Assembly: GCA_001897995.1 (NCBI GenBank)
Contig: MKRV01000258.1
Location: 1-64,000 of the forward strand
Direction: 5' to 3'
Source of the DNA: Alphaproteobacteria bacterium 65-37
GTDB taxonomy: Bacteria > Pseudomonadota > Alphaproteobacteria > Reyranellales > Reyranellaceae
Length of the DNA: 64,000 nucleotides
Position 1 is the first letter of the stretch; each line of letters starts with the position of its first letter. The notes under the pieces are model-generated. The model saw only the letters and a program-made list of their open reading frames with translations. It had not been told where the DNA came from and ran no database searches. Of the stretch, positions 26,554 through 35,385 are shown piece after piece. The translations under genes were made by a program, and so were the position numbers.

Positions 26554-27123
26554 CTATAGGGCGTGCTCGGGATCCTTGGCCGAGGCCGCAGGCTTGCCCT
26601 CGACCTCGTCGCGCTCCTTCTCCTTACGTGCCTTGAGAAGCTTGCGCAGGATGATGTTGCGCTTGAGCGCCGAGATATGGTCGATGAACAGGATGCCGTC
26701 GAGGTGGTCGATCTCGTGCTGTACGCAGGTCGAGAGCAGACCTTCGCACGCGAGTTCCTGGCTCTTCCCGTCGCGGTCGAGATAACGCACCGTGACCTTG
26801 GCCGGCCGCACGACGTCGGAGTAGTGTTCCGGCACCGAGAGACAGCCTTCCTCGTAGGACGCATCCTCGTCCGAGGCCTCGATGATCTCCGGATTGGCCA
26901 TGAACAGCGGACCGGTCTTGGCCTCCTCACGGTCGATATCGAGCACGATCACGCGCTTCAGCACGCCGACCTGCGGCGCGGCAAGGCCAATGCCGGGCGC
27001 GTCGTACATGGTCTCCAGCATGTCGTCCATGAGCTGGCGCACGCCGTCGTCGACAGCCTCGACCGGCAGGGACTTCTTCTTCAGGCGCGGATCGGGCGCC
27101 GTAAGGATGGGCAGGAGAGCCAT
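26554..27123 (-). CDS. def: Peptide deformylase
   Basis: Metalloenzyme that removes the N-formyl group from nascent proteins, 189 residues. Motif 1 GIGLAAPQVG, motif 2 EGCLSVPE (Cys ligand) and motif 3 QHEIDHLDGILF (two His ligands and the catalytic Glu) are all exact. The C-terminal tail is Lys/Glu-rich and about 15 residues longer than in E. coli. It follows argB on the same strand after 37 bases; usually def is beside fmt, which is not in the window. Confidence 0.97.
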   Translation of the reverse strand: MALLPILTAPDPRLKKKSLPVEAVDDGVRQLMDDMLETMYDAPGIGLAAPQVGVLKRVIVLDIDREEAKTGPLFMANPEIIEASDEDASYEEGCLSVPEHYSDVVRPAKVTVRYLDRDGKSQELACEGLLSTCVQHEIDHLDGILFIDHISALKRNIILRKLLKARKEKERDEVEGKPAASAKDPEHAL

Positions 27124-27160
27124 AATGCTTAGATATGCGGCAGATTTGGCGGATTCAAGG

Positions 27161-28075
27161 TCAGTTGCGCGTCACCATGGTGCCGACGCCGGATTCGGTA
27201 AAGACCTCCAGCAGCAGCGCATGCGGCACGCGGCCATCCATGATGACCGCCGCCTCGACGCCGCTGTTCACGGCATCGATGCAGTTCTCGACCTTGGGGA
27301 TCATGCCGCCCGAGATCGTGCCGTCGGCGATCAGGGCGCGGGCCTGCTCGACCGTCATGTCCGGAATGATCTTGCCGTCCTTGTCGAGCACACCCGGCAC
27401 GTCGGTCAGGAAGAGAAGACGCTTGGCTTTCATGGCGCCGGCGATGGCACCGGCCGAGGTGTCGGCATTGATGTTGTAGGTGAGCTCGTCGTCGACGCCG
27501 AAGCCGATCGGCGCGACCACCGGAATGACGTCGGCACGGCGCAGCTGTTCCAGCACCATGACGTTGATCTTGGCGGGCTCGCCGACCTGCTTGAGGTCGA
27601 CCTTCAACAGCTCACCGGTCTTGGGATCGCGCATCTCGGTGACCTTGCGCGCCAGGATCAGGTTGCCGTCCTTGCCGCAAATGCCGACGGCGATGCCGCC
27701 GCATTCGTTGATGTCGGCCACGATCGCCTTGTTGATCGAGCCGGCCAGCACCATTTCGACGATTTCCATGGTCGGGGCATCGGTGACGCGCAGCCCGTTC
27801 ACGAAGCTGCTCGTGATGCCGACGCGTTCCAGCATCTTGTTGATCTGCGGACCGCCGCCATGGACCACGATCGGGTTCATGCCGACCTGCTTCATCAGCA
27901 CTACGTCGCGGGCGACCAGATCGCCGAGCTTCGGATCGGTCATGGCGTGGCCGCCATACTTGATCACGAAGGTGGCGTCGTTGTGCCGGCGCATGTAGGG
28001 CAGCGCCTTGGAGATGGTCTCCGCCATGCGGATGAGCCGCTTCTGCTCCTTGTCGGTCTGGACCGGCTCGGCCAT
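27161..28075 (-). CDS. argB: Acetylglutamate kinase
   Basis: Second enzyme of arginine synthesis, phosphorylating N-acetylglutamate, 304 residues. Visible motifs are [11 protein letters not shown] (catalytic Lys), [17 protein letters not shown] (phosphate loop), [19 protein letters not shown] and a C-terminal [14 protein letters not shown] with [20 protein letters not shown]. The N-terminal helix ([17 protein letters not shown]) is the one that forms hexamers in arginine-sensitive forms, so feedback inhibition by arginine is likely. The start at 28075 is preferred over 28285, which would read through a palindromic repeat. Confidence 0.96.
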   Translation of the reverse strand: MAEPVQTDKEQKRLIRMAETISKALPYMRRHNDATFVIKYGGHAMTDPKLGDLVARDVVLMKQVGMNPIVVHGGGPQINKMLERVGITSSFVNGLRVTDAPTMEIVEMVLAGSINKAIVADINECGGIAVGICGKDGNLILARKVTEMRDPKTGELLKVDLKQVGEPAKINVMVLEQLRRADVIPVVAPIGFGVDDELTYNINADTSAGAIAGAMKAKRLLFLTDVPGVLDKDGKIIPDMTVEQARALIADGTISGGMIPKVENCIDAVNSGVEAAVIMDGRVPHALLLEVFTESGVGTMVTRN

Positions 28076-28113
28076 GTCGTCGTTTCCCGTACAGTGCGCC
28101 CAAGTTGGCAAAA

Positions 28114-28138
28114 GCCCCCTCCCGGTGCGGGAGGGGGC
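28114..28138. repeat. GC-rich palindromic repeat, perfect 10-bp arms
   Basis: GCCCCCTCCC and GGGAGGGGGC flank a 5-base loop (GGTGC). There is no T-tract on either strand, so it is not a clear terminator. It lies in the divergent gap between argB and the 2OG oxygenase. It is similar in type to the CTCCCCC/GGGGGAG palindrome at 57686-57710, suggesting an interspersed chromosomal repeat. Confidence 0.6.
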
Positions 28139-28206
28139 TAAGGCGGCATCATATATCAGGCGGGCCGCGGATAGAAGAAGTGGCAGGCCCGCGGCAGGAT
28201 GTCCGC

Positions 28207-28878
28207 ATGATGGATTACCAAGCCCTCGCAGCGCGCGGCTTTGCCGTGGCGCAAAACCTGATCGGCCCCGACGACTGCCGTGCACTGGCCGCGCTGTGGC
28301 CGGAACAGGGACGATTCCGCAGCCACGTCGTCATGCAGCGGCACGGCTACGGGCAGGGCGAATACCAGTATTTCGCCTATCCGTTGCCTGACCCGGTCGA
28401 GCGCCTGCGCCAGGCGCTCTACCCCGAGCTTGCCCGCGTGGCCAATGCATGGAACGAGCAGCTCGGCCGCCCGCATCGTTTTCCGCCCACCCTGAAAGGA
28501 TGGCTGCGGCAATGCCACGAAGGCGGCCAGAAACGGCCCACGCCGCTGCTCCTGCGGTACAAGGCCGGCGACTACAACTGCCTGCACCGCGACCTCTACG
28601 GCGAGCTGGTCTTTCCCCTGCAGGCCACAGTGCTGCTGAGCCAGCCCGAGCGCGACTTCTCCGGTGGCGAGTTCATGCTGGTCGAGCAGCGGCCGCGCAT
28701 GCAGTCGCGCGGCGAGGTCGTGCCGCTTGCTCAGGGCGACGCCGTGATCTTCGCTGTCAACGAACGGCCGGTGCAGGGCTCGCGCGGCTGGCACCGCACC
28801 GCCATGCGCCACGGCGTGTCGAGCGTGCGCACCGGCCAGCGCTTCACGCTCGGCATCATCTTCCACGACGCAACTTGA
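28207..28878 (+). CDS. 2OG-Fe(II) oxygenase (DUF2086-type)
   Basis: Iron/2-oxoglutarate oxygenase of 223 residues. Iron ligands are seen in LHRDLYG (H-x-D) and [12 protein letters not shown], with the 2-oxoglutarate Arg in [13 protein letters not shown]. The stretch [16 protein letters not shown], then [20 protein letters not shown], matches the prolyl-4-hydroxylase-like group PF09859. Its substrate is unknown; some relatives of this fold act in DNA or protein repair. It lies on the plus strand between engB and argB, which in many Alphaproteobacteria are neighbours on one strand, and so looks like an insertion. Confidence 0.88.
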   Translation: MMDYQALAARGFAVAQNLIGPDDCRALAALWPEQGRFRSHVVMQRHGYGQGEYQYFAYPLPDPVERLRQALYPELARVANAWNEQLGRPHRFPPTLKGWLRQCHEGGQKRPTPLLLRYKAGDYNCLHRDLYGELVFPLQATVLLSQPERDFSGGEFMLVEQRPRMQSRGEVVPLAQGDAVIFAVNERPVQGSRGWHRTAMRHGVSSVRTGQRFTLGIIFHDAT

Positions 28879-28905
28879 GAGGCGGTGCTGGAGAACCGCG
28901 CCGAC

Positions 28906-29556
28906 TCAGATGCCGGCGACGGCCTTGAGCTCGGCCCTGAGTTCGGGGATGCCGAAGCCGGTCTCGCTGCTGGTCGGCAGAACCACCGGATGGGCGGCGC
29001 CGTGTTGGCGGGCGACCGCTTCGGCGGCGGCCACGGCGCGCGGCAGGTCAGCCGCCTTGAGCTGATCGGTCTTGGTCAGCACGATCTGATAGGAGACGGC
29101 CGCCCGGTCGAGATTCTTCATCGTCTCGCGGTCGCTGTCCTTCACGCCGTGGCGCGAGTCGATCAGCAGGCAGACGCGCACCAGGGTCGGCCGCCCGCGG
29201 AGATAGGCCGAGGCAAGATCCTGCCAGGTCTCCTTCATCGACCGGGAAACCTGCGCAAATCCGTAGCCCGGCAGATCGACCAGGAGCAGGTGCTGCGCCA
29301 GGTCAAAGAAATTGACCTGCCGCGTATGGCCGGGCTTGGCCGACACGCGCGCCAAGGTGCGCCGGCCAGTCAGCGCATTGACCAGGCTCGACTTGCCGAC
29401 ATTGGAGCGGCCGGCGAATGCCACCTCGGGATGCGTCACCGGCGGCAGGGATTCGAGCGAGGCGGCGCCCGAGACGAAATCGCAGGGGCCGGCAAAGAGC
29501 TTGCGGGCCGCCTCGATCTCGTCCGGGGTGCGTTCTTCTCGCTTATCCGAGGACAT
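28906..29556 (-). CDS. engB: Ribosome-biogenesis GTP-binding protein YihA/EngB
   Basis: Essential GTPase for large-subunit assembly and cell division, 216 residues. G1 GRSNVGKSSLVNAL, G3 VDLPGYGFAQVS, G4 LTKTDQLK and G5 PTSSETGFG are all in order, with a TRQVNFF switch-I region. The start codon overlaps the yidC stop as TGATG, so the two are translationally coupled, as usual in this gene order. Confidence 0.97.
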   Translation of the reverse strand: MSSDKREERTPDEIEAARKLFAGPCDFVSGAASLESLPPVTHPEVAFAGRSNVGKSSLVNALTGRRTLARVSAKPGHTRQVNFFDLAQHLLLVDLPGYGFAQVSRSMKETWQDLASAYLRGRPTLVRVCLLIDSRHGVKDSDRETMKNLDRAAVSYQIVLTKTDQLKAADLPRAVAAAEAVARQHGAAHPVVLPTSSETGFGIPELRAELKAVAGI

Positions 29557-31376
29557 CAGCTCTTCTTACCCGAGCCTTTGCCGCTCTTCTTGGCGCCATT
29601 AGCAGAGGCCGGAGCAGCCGTCGCGGCCGCGACCGGTGCCTTGCCGCCGCCGATCGGCGTGCCGTGCCGGCGCATGATCGTGTACTGCTGGGCGATCGAG
29701 AGGATGTTGCTCCACGCCCAGTAGATCACCAAGCCGGCCGCGAACGAGCCCAGCATGAAGGTGAACAGGATCGGCAGGAACTGGAACACGCGTGCCTGAA
29801 CCGGATCGGTCGGCTGCGGGTTCAGCTTCTGCTGCATGTACATCGTGATGCCCATGAGGATGGGCCACAGGCCGATGTTGAAGAAGTGCAGGAACTGCGG
29901 CACGTCCCAGGCGAACAGGCCGAAGCCGGTCAGGATGGTGAGCGGGTCGGGCGCACTCAGGTCCCTGATCCAGCCGAAGAACGGCTGATGGCGCATCTCG
30001 ATGGTGGTGTAGAGCACCTTGTAGAGCGCGAAGAAGACCGGGATCTGCACCAGGATCGGCAGGCAGCCGGCCGCGGGATTGACTTTCTCGCGGCGATAGA
30101 GCTGCATCAGCTCCTGGTTCATACGCTGGCGGTCCTCGCCATAGCGCTCCTTGAGCTTCTCCATTTCCGGCTGCAGCGCCTTCATCTTGCTCATCGCCGC
30201 ATAGGACTTGTTGGCCAGCGGGAAGAACACCGCCTTCACGATCACGGTGAGCACCAGGATCGAGACGCCGAAATTGCCGAGCTGCACGTAGAGCCACTCG
30301 AGCAGCCAGAACAGCGGCTTGGTGAAGAACCAGAACCAGCCCCAGTCGATCGTGAGGTCGAACTTCTCGATGCCGTACTTCTTCTCGTAGTCGTCGATGA
30401 TGCGCACGATCTTGGCGCCGGCATAGAGGCGGGACTCGTTCACAACGCTGGCGCCCGGGGCCGCGGTCAGGCCGGTCGCACCGACATAGTCGATCTGGTA
30501 CTTGAGATCGGCGCCTGCGCCGGTCTGCTTGATCGATGCGTCGAGCTTGGCCTTCTGGTCGGGCACCAGGGTGGCCATCCAGTACTTGTCGGTGATGCCG
30601 AGCCAGCCGCCCGTGGTGGTGAGCTTCTGCTGCTTGTTGCCCTTGAAGTCGGAGTAGCTGAACTCCTTCAGCGCCCCGTTGAACACGCCGTAGGGGCCTT
30701 CGTGCAGGATGTACATGCCCTCGGCATGCGGCTCGCCGTAGCGCACGACCAGATTCCAGGGGAACAGGGTCACCGGCTTGTCGGTCTTGTTCTCGAAACT
30801 CTGCTTCACATCGAACATGAAGAAGTCGTCGATCGAGATCGTGAGGCCGAAGATCAGGCCTTCACCATTGTCCCAGGTGAGCTTCACCGGCTTGCCGGGC
30901 GCCACCGTCGTGTTGTCGGCCGTCCAGACCGAATCGGGCTGCGGCACCTTGATCGCCGGGTCAGCCGACGACCAGCCGAACTCGGCATAGTAGGGATGGG
31001 CGGTGCCGATCGGCGACAGCACCGGCACGGCCGGGCTCTTGGGATCGATGGTCTCGCGGTACTTCACGAGGCGCACGTCGTCGATGCGCGCGCCCTTGAG
31101 CGAGATCGAGCCTTCGAGCTCGGGCGTGTTGAAGGTGACGCGCGGAGTCTGGGCGAGGGCTTCGCTGCGGCCGACCACCGGCTGCTGCGCCGCCGCCGAA
31201 CCGGTGCCGGGAGCGCCCGGAGCGCTGGGCGCGCCGGCCGGCGCCTGCGGCGTGCCGGACTGGGTCGTCTGCTGAGTGCCGTTGACCTGCGGCTTGGGCG
31301 GCGGAAAGGCCCACTGCCAACCCACGATGATCAGCACCGACATGACGATGGCGACGATGAAATTCTTCTGATCCAT
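29556..31376 (-). CDS. yidC: Membrane protein insertase YidC
   Basis: Inner-membrane insertase/foldase, 606 residues. The first helix (NFIVAIVMSVLIIVGWQWAF) anchors a large periplasmic beta-domain (about 60-360) joined by a Pro/Gly/Ala-rich linker. The conserved 60KD_IMP region follows, with SILVLTVIVKAVFFPLANKS, the coiled-coil cytoplasmic hairpin (MKALQPEMEKLKERYGEDR) and MYMQQKLNPQPTDPVQARVF. The tail is a short Lys/Ser/Gly-rich basic stretch (KKSGKGSGKKS) that may contact ribosomes. It follows yidD by 36 bases. Confidence 0.98.
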   Translation of the reverse strand: MDQKNFIVAIVMSVLIIVGWQWAFPPPKPQVNGTQQTTQSGTPQAPAGAPSAPGAPGTGSAAAQQPVVGRSEALAQTPRVTFNTPELEGSISLKGARIDDVRLVKYRETIDPKSPAVPVLSPIGTAHPYYAEFGWSSADPAIKVPQPDSVWTADNTTVAPGKPVKLTWDNGEGLIFGLTISIDDFFMFDVKQSFENKTDKPVTLFPWNLVVRYGEPHAEGMYILHEGPYGVFNGALKEFSYSDFKGNKQQKLTTTGGWLGITDKYWMATLVPDQKAKLDASIKQTGAGADLKYQIDYVGATGLTAAPGASVVNESRLYAGAKIVRIIDDYEKKYGIEKFDLTIDWGWFWFFTKPLFWLLEWLYVQLGNFGVSILVLTVIVKAVFFPLANKSYAAMSKMKALQPEMEKLKERYGEDRQRMNQELMQLYRREKVNPAAGCLPILVQIPVFFALYKVLYTTIEMRHQPFFGWIRDLSAPDPLTILTGFGLFAWDVPQFLHFFNIGLWPILMGITMYMQQKLNPQPTDPVQARVFQFLPILFTFMLGSFAAGLVIYWAWSNILSIAQQYTIMRRHGTPIGGGKAPVAAATAAPASANGAKKSGKGSGKKS

Positions 31377-31412
31377 TTCAGGCGATCTTTCTCAGACGAT
31401 CTTTCCGGGCGC

Positions 31413-31682
31413 TCAGGAGCGCTCAGCGGGGTGACAGGAGAGGGTTCGATGCGAACGCCGCGCCGCGGCCGGCGGGACGGGATCCCAACCGCCGGCACCC
31501 CAGGGGCCGCAGCGGCAAAGTCGATGCGCGGCCAGCCAGCTTCCGCGCAGCGCGCCGTGCGTCGTCACTGCTTCGGCAGCATAGGCCGAGCAGGACGGCT
31601 CGTAGCGGCAAGCGCCGACAAAGAAGTAGGCGAGCGTGAGCTGATAGAAGCGGATCGCGCCACGCAGGACGAGGGACATCAT
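31413..31682 (-). CDS. yidD: Membrane protein insertion efficiency factor YidD
   Basis: Small peripheral membrane protein of 89 residues assisting YidC. The signature is [16 protein letters not shown], preceded by the amphipathic [15 protein letters not shown], with a C-terminal [14 protein letters not shown]. It lies between rnpA and yidC as in most Proteobacteria. The tail after the signature is about 10 residues longer than in E. coli and rich in Ala/Arg. Confidence 0.95.
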   Translation of the reverse strand: MMSLVLRGAIRFYQLTLAYFFVGACRYEPSCSAYAAEAVTTHGALRGSWLAAHRLCRCGPWGAGGWDPVPPAAARRSHRTLSCHPAERS

Positions 31683-31734
31683 GCGGCCCGGAAACTGGCG
31701 GCTTAACCGGGCGCGCGCAAGCAGTCCGTGCAGG

Positions 31735-32133
31735 TCATGGCGTCGCGACGGCCTGCACCTTGAGGCGCTTCAAGGCCTCCTGCAGTTCCCGTCGCAGGAC
31801 AGCGAAGTCGCGGGTGAGGGCAGCCTGGCGGCCGATCAGGACATAGTCGAGGCCTGGCCGGGCTTCCGCCGGGATCACCTGGCGCGCGATCTCACGCAGA
31901 CGGCGGCGAACGCGGTTGCGCACCACCGCGTTGCCGACCTTGCGGCTCACAGTGAAACCGACCCGGATGGCAGCGGGCCGATCAAGCTCAGCAGGGACCG
32001 GGCCGGCGGACGCGAGATCGGCGGGAACAGGCGCCACCTGGAGCACGAATCCAGGCATGGCACAGCGGCGTCCGGCCTGGACGCGCAGAAAATCGCGACG
32101 ATTCGGCAGACGCCCGAGGCGCGCCGCAGCCAA
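31735..32133 (-). CDS. rnpA: Ribonuclease P protein component
   Basis: Protein subunit of RNase P that helps mature tRNA 5' ends, 132 residues. The diagnostic RNA-binding motif [13 protein letters not shown] is present, with the N-terminal [13 protein letters not shown]. An insertion of about 15 residues rich in Pro/Ala ([20 protein letters not shown]) sits before [13 protein letters not shown]. The start is TTG at 32133, six bases after the rpmH stop; no better in-frame start or clear ribosome site is visible. It is cotranscribed with rpmH. Confidence 0.94.
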   Translation of the reverse strand: MAAARLGRLPNRRDFLRVQAGRRCAMPGFVLQVAPVPADLASAGPVPAELDRPAAIRVGFTVSRKVGNAVVRNRVRRRLREIARQVIPAEARPGLDYVLIGRQAALTRDFAVLRRELQEALKRLKVQAVATP

Positions 32134-32139
32134 AAGAGG

Positions 32140-32274
32140 CTAGGCCGACAGGCGCTTGCGGCCCGAGCGGCGGCGGTTGGCGATGACCTTGCGGCCGCCG
32201 ACCGTCGCCATGCGGGAACGGAAACCGTGCCGACGCTTGCGCACCAGCTTGCTCGGCTGATAGGTGCGTTTCAT
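32140..32274 (-). CDS. rpmH: 50S ribosomal protein L34
   Basis: Ribosomal protein of 44 residues, exactly the usual length, beginning [18 protein letters not shown] and ending [11 protein letters not shown]. It leads the rpmH-rnpA-yidD-yidC-engB string. A strong AAAGGAGT lies seven bases before the ATG. dnaA, which is next to rpmH in many bacteria, is absent here, as is common in Alphaproteobacteria. Confidence 0.98.
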   Translation of the reverse strand: MKRTYQPSKLVRKRRHGFRSRMATVGGRKVIANRRRSGRKRLSA

Positions 32275-32297
32275 GACGCAACTCCTTTAAAGACAAC

Positions 32298-32320
32298 GCC
32301 CCCGCGCGGTGCGCAGGGGC
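32298..32320 (-). promoter_or_regulatory. Hairpin in the rpmH leader
   Basis: GCCCC-C-GCGC and GCGC-A-GGGGC pair around a GGT loop with one mismatch, ending a few bases before the rpmH ribosome site. It would lie in the leader of the transcript from the promoter at 32338-32366. A role in translational control of L34 or in mRNA stability is possible. There is no U-tract, so it is not a clear attenuator. Confidence 0.35.
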
Positions 32321-32337
32321 AAATTCCGTGGCGGAGC

Positions 32338-32366
32338 GTAATAAGCGCGAGACGTCGGCGAGTCAA
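32338..32366 (-). promoter_or_regulatory. Predicted promoter of the rpmH operon
   Basis: On the minus strand, TTGACT (32366-32361) and TATTAC (32343-32338) are 17 bases apart, the ideal sigma-70 spacing. Transcription would begin near 32331, giving a leader of about 55 bases containing the hairpin at 32298-32320. The -35 sequence TTGACT is the same as those proposed for dapD and gntR. Confidence 0.55.
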
Positions 32367-32394
32367 CGAGGCCCAGTCGAGCTAGAAGAGGCCG

Positions 32395-33126
32395 ATGAAG
32401 CTCTTTCTGCACGGCTACCGCTACAGCGTCTACACCCGGATCGCCCGGCTGGCCCTGGCCGAGAAGGGTGTGGCCTACGCCCAGGTCGAGGTGAACCCCT
32501 TCGCGCCCGATTGCCCGGCCGAGTATCTCGGCCTGCACCCCTTCCGCCGGGTACCGACCCTCGTCCATGACGGCTTCGTCCTCTACGAGACCGGCGCAAT
32601 TGCCCGCTACGTCGACAGGGCTTTCCCGGGACCGGCACTGCAGCCCAATACGCCGGCTGGTCTCGCCCGCATGGACCAGATCATCGGCGTGGTCGATTCC
32701 TACGGTTACTGGCCCATGGTCCGTCAGGTCTTCGTACATGACGTCTTCCGCCCGCGCCTGGGCGGCGACGTCGACATCGCGGAACGCGATCGCGGTCTCG
32801 AGGCGGCCGGCCGCGTCCTCGATGCCCTGGAGGCGCTGATCTCCGACCAGGCCTGGCTTGCCGGCCCAGAGGTCTCCTTGGCCGATCTGCATCTCGGCGC
32901 CATGGCCGCCTACTTCACCCTGTCGCCCAGGGGCACCGCGTCGCTCGGCGCGCGCCCACGCCTGGCCGCCTGGTGGCAGCGCTTCGGCAGGCGCCCCAGC
33001 CTCGCCGCGACGGATCCCGGCCTGCCGGATTCCACACCACCGGATTCGGGCCCATCGGACGCGGGCCCATCGGACGCGGGCCCATCGGATCGCGACCGAT
33101 CCTCCGCTCCCCTCACCGAGCCGTGA
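32395..33126 (+). CDS. Glutathione S-transferase family protein
   Basis: Protein of 243 residues with an N-terminal thioredoxin-like GST domain (MKLFLHGYRYSVYTRIARLA, RRVPTLVHDGFVLYETGAIA, where V-P-T-L and E-T-G-A bind glutathione) and a C-terminal helical domain (LAGPEVSLADLHLGAMAAYF). The conjugated substrate is unknown. The last 40 or so residues form a disordered tail built on a 15-base tandem repeat giving GPSDA units, absent from ordinary GSTs. The start at 32395 lies in the divergent gap with rpmH. Confidence 0.92.
   Translation: MKLFLHGYRYSVYTRIARLALAEKGVAYAQVEVNPFAPDCPAEYLGLHPFRRVPTLVHDGFVLYETGAIARYVDRAFPGPALQPNTPAGLARMDQIIGVVDSYGYWPMVRQVFVHDVFRPRLGGDVDIAERDRGLEAAGRVLDALEALISDQAWLAGPEVSLADLHLGAMAAYFTLSPRGTASLGARPRLAAWWQRFGRRPSLAATDPGLPDSTPPDSGPSDAGPSDAGPSDRDRSSAPLTEP
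33048..33092 (+). repeat. Three tandem 15-bp repeats in the GST 3' end
   Basis: GGGCCCATCGGACGC occurs at 33048-33062 and 33063-33077, and an imperfect third copy spans 33078-33092. The period keeps the reading frame and adds GPSDA units to the tail. Such a tract could expand or contract between strains. Confidence 0.85.
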
Positions 33127-33191
33127 CAGCATGTGCTTTGAGGTCCGCCCGCCGCGAGCGATGATCGGGATCAGGCGATGCGTACCGCGAG

Positions 33192-33902
33192 ATGAACCTG
33201 TCGATGCTCCGCCGGCTGCTGCCGGTGGCGATCCTGCTGGGTGGGCTGGTGGCTTTCCTGCTGCTCGGTCTCGAGCGCTATTTCACCTACGACCTGCTCT
33301 ATCGCCATCAGGCGACGCTCGCCAAATGGGTCGCCAAGCATGGCGCGATCGCCGCCGCCGTGTTCGTGATTGCCTACGCCGTCGTCGTCGCCTTCTCGCT
33401 GCCGGTCGCGATGCTGGTGACGCCCGTCGCCGGCTACCTGTTCGGCACATGGCTCGGCGCCGGCCTGTCAGTGATCGGCGCGACTCTGGGGGCGATCGCC
33501 GTCTTCCTCGCCGCGCGAACGGCTTTTCGCGATCTCTTTCGCGCGCGCGCCGGCGCGGCGCTGTCGCGCCTGGAGACCGGCTTCCGGCGCGACGACTTCA
33601 GTTACCTGCTCTTCCTGCGACTGGTGCCGATCTTTCCCTTCTGGCTGATCAATATCGTGCCGGCATTGCTCGGCATGCGACTCGGCCGCTTTACGCTGGC
33701 GACCATGATCGGCATCGTGCCGGCCGCCATCGTCTTTGCCAGCGTCGGCGCCGGGCTTGGCATGGTGATCGAACGCGGCGAGCGGCCCGACCTCGGCATC
33801 CTCTTCGAATGGCGCATCCTGCTGCCGCTCCTGGGCCTCGGTGTGCTGTCGCTGCTGCCGGTCGTCTTCTCCCATCTGCGCAAGCCCCCGGCCGTGCATT
33901 GA
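33192..33902 (+). CDS. TVP38/TMEM64 family membrane protein
   Basis: Integral membrane protein of 236 residues with about five to six helices. The family motif is PVAGYLFGTWLGAGLSVIGA, followed by the re-entrant-loop stretch FSYLLFLRLVPIFPFWLINI and IVPALLGMRL. The family is related to DedA and thought to be involved in lipid scrambling or membrane homeostasis; the exact role is not known. It ends one base before the start of the flavoprotein at 33904, so the pair is cotranscribed, a common association. Confidence 0.9.
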   Translation: MNLSMLRRLLPVAILLGGLVAFLLLGLERYFTYDLLYRHQATLAKWVAKHGAIAAAVFVIAYAVVVAFSLPVAMLVTPVAGYLFGTWLGAGLSVIGATLGAIAVFLAARTAFRDLFRARAGAALSRLETGFRRDDFSYLLFLRLVPIFPFWLINIVPALLGMRLGRFTLATMIGIVPAAIVFASVGAGLGMVIERGERPDLGILFEWRILLPLLGLGVLSLLPVVFSHLRKPPAVH

Positions 33903-33903
33903 G

Positions 33904-35328
33904 ATGAACCGGCATCTCACCCCCGATGTCTGCGTGGTCGGCGGCGGGTCGGCCGGTCTGGTCGTGGCCGCCGGAGCCGCCCAACTCGGCCTCGACACGG
34001 TGCTGATCGAACGCGCCGAGATGGGTGGCGATTGTCTCAACTTCGGCTGCGTGCCGTCCAAGGCCCTGATCGCGGCGGCAAAGGCTGCCCAGGCGCAGCG
34101 CAGCAGCGCGGCCTTCGGCATCGCGCCGGTCGAACCGCAAATCGATTTCGCGCGCGTGATGGATCATGTCACGGAGACCATCGCCGCCATCGCGCCCAAC
34201 GATTCGGTCGAACGCTTCGAGAAGCTCGGCGTCCGCGTCCTCCAGGAGGAGGCGCGCTTCGTCGGTCGCACCGAGCTGCAGGCGGGCCCTCATCGTATCC
34301 GCAGCAAGCGTATCGTGCTGGCGACGGGGTCACGCCCCACCCTGCCGCCGATCGCAGGCCTTGCCGAAACACCGCATTTCACCAACGAGACGATCTTCGC
34401 CAACCGCACCTTGCCCACGCATCTGCTGGTGATCGGCGGCGGACCAATCGGCATCGAGATGGCACAGGCGTTTCGCCGCCTTGGCGCACAGGTCACGGTA
34501 CTGGAGGCTGCGACCCTCCTGGCCAAAGACGACCCCGAGCTAGCCGCCCTCGTCGTTGCCCGCCTGCGCGCCGAAGGCGTCGATCTGCGCGAAGGCGCGA
34601 AGATCGAGCGCGTGGAACGTACACTGGCGGGCGTCGCGGCCCTTCTGAGCGACGGAACGCGGATCGCAGGATCGCATCTGCTGGTTGCCGCCGGCCGCAG
34701 CCCGACGGTCGAGGGCCTCGACCTGGAGAAAGCCGCGATCGCCTACACCAGGCACGGCATCACCGTGAATGCCGCCCTGCGCACCTCCAATCGCCACGTC
34801 TGGGCGATCGGCGACTGCAACGGCCTCTACGCCTTCACCCACATGGCCGGCTACGAAGCCTCGTTGTTCATTCGCGGCGCCCTGTTTCGCGCGCCCGCGA
34901 AGCTCGATCCTGCGATCGTGCCCTGGGCGACCTACAGCGATCCCGAGCTGGCGCAGGTCGGGCTCGGCGAAAGGGAAGCGCGGCAGAAACACGGCGACGG
35001 CATTAGGGTCCTGCGCTGGTCGTTCGCAGAGAACGACCGTGCTCACACCGAACGGGCGACCGAAGGCCTGGTGAAGGCGATCACCAATGCACGCGGCCGC
35101 ATTCTGGGCGCCACCATCGTCGGACCGCAGGCCGGCGAACTGATACAGCCCTGGTGCCTTGCAATCTCGCGCCGCTTGAAGATCTCGGCGTTGGCAAGCT
35201 TCGTGCCGCCCTATCCGACGTTGGGCGAGGCCGGCAAGCGCGCCGCGGGCAGCTACTTCACCGAGACATTGTTCGGTCCGCGCACACAACGCCTGGTGCG
35301 CTTCCTGTCGCGGCTGCCCGTTTGGTAG
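33904..35328 (+). CDS. Mercuric-reductase-like pyridine nucleotide-disulfide oxidoreductase
   Basis: FAD flavoprotein of 474 residues. The FAD site is DVCVVGGGSAGLVVAAGAA, the redox-active disulfide GGDCLNFGCVPSKAL, the NAD(P) site LLVIGGGPIGIEMAQAF and the second FAD motif HVWAIGDCNG. The C-terminal dimer interface (AHTERATEGLVKAITNA) lacks the His-Pro active-site pair of lipoamide dehydrogenase and reads FVPPYPTLGEAGKRAAG instead, as in MerA-like proteins of unknown substrate. There is no N-terminal heavy-metal domain and no vicinal C-terminal Cys pair, so mercury reduction is not supported. Confidence 0.91.
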   Translation: MNRHLTPDVCVVGGGSAGLVVAAGAAQLGLDTVLIERAEMGGDCLNFGCVPSKALIAAAKAAQAQRSSAAFGIAPVEPQIDFARVMDHVTETIAAIAPNDSVERFEKLGVRVLQEEARFVGRTELQAGPHRIRSKRIVLATGSRPTLPPIAGLAETPHFTNETIFANRTLPTHLLVIGGGPIGIEMAQAFRRLGAQVTVLEAATLLAKDDPELAALVVARLRAEGVDLREGAKIERVERTLAGVAALLSDGTRIAGSHLLVAAGRSPTVEGLDLEKAAIAYTRHGITVNAALRTSNRHVWAIGDCNGLYAFTHMAGYEASLFIRGALFRAPAKLDPAIVPWATYSDPELAQVGLGEREARQKHGDGIRVLRWSFAENDRAHTERATEGLVKAITNARGRILGATIVGPQAGELIQPWCLAISRRLKISALASFVPPYPTLGEAGKRAAGSYFTETLFGPRTQRLVRFLSRLPVW

Positions 35329-35385
35329 ATTGATCTTGGTGGACAGATAGATCGAGTCCGCGACACAGCGCCGAGGAGCGCAAGC

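Noticed and set aside
29418-31706. Open frame of 762 codons on the plus strand opposite yidC, yidD and neighbours
   Set aside because: It is antisense to well-defined genes, is made of low-complexity Arg/His/Asp/Gln-rich sequence typical of the reverse frame of GC-rich genes, and has no recognisable domain.
33048-33092. Short tandem repeats considered as a CRISPR-like array
   Set aside because: The units are directly abutting with no spacers and lie inside a reading frame.
33904-35328. Mercury resistance gene merA
   Set aside because: The heavy-metal domain and C-terminal vicinal cysteines needed for mercury reduction are missing, and no other mer gene is near.
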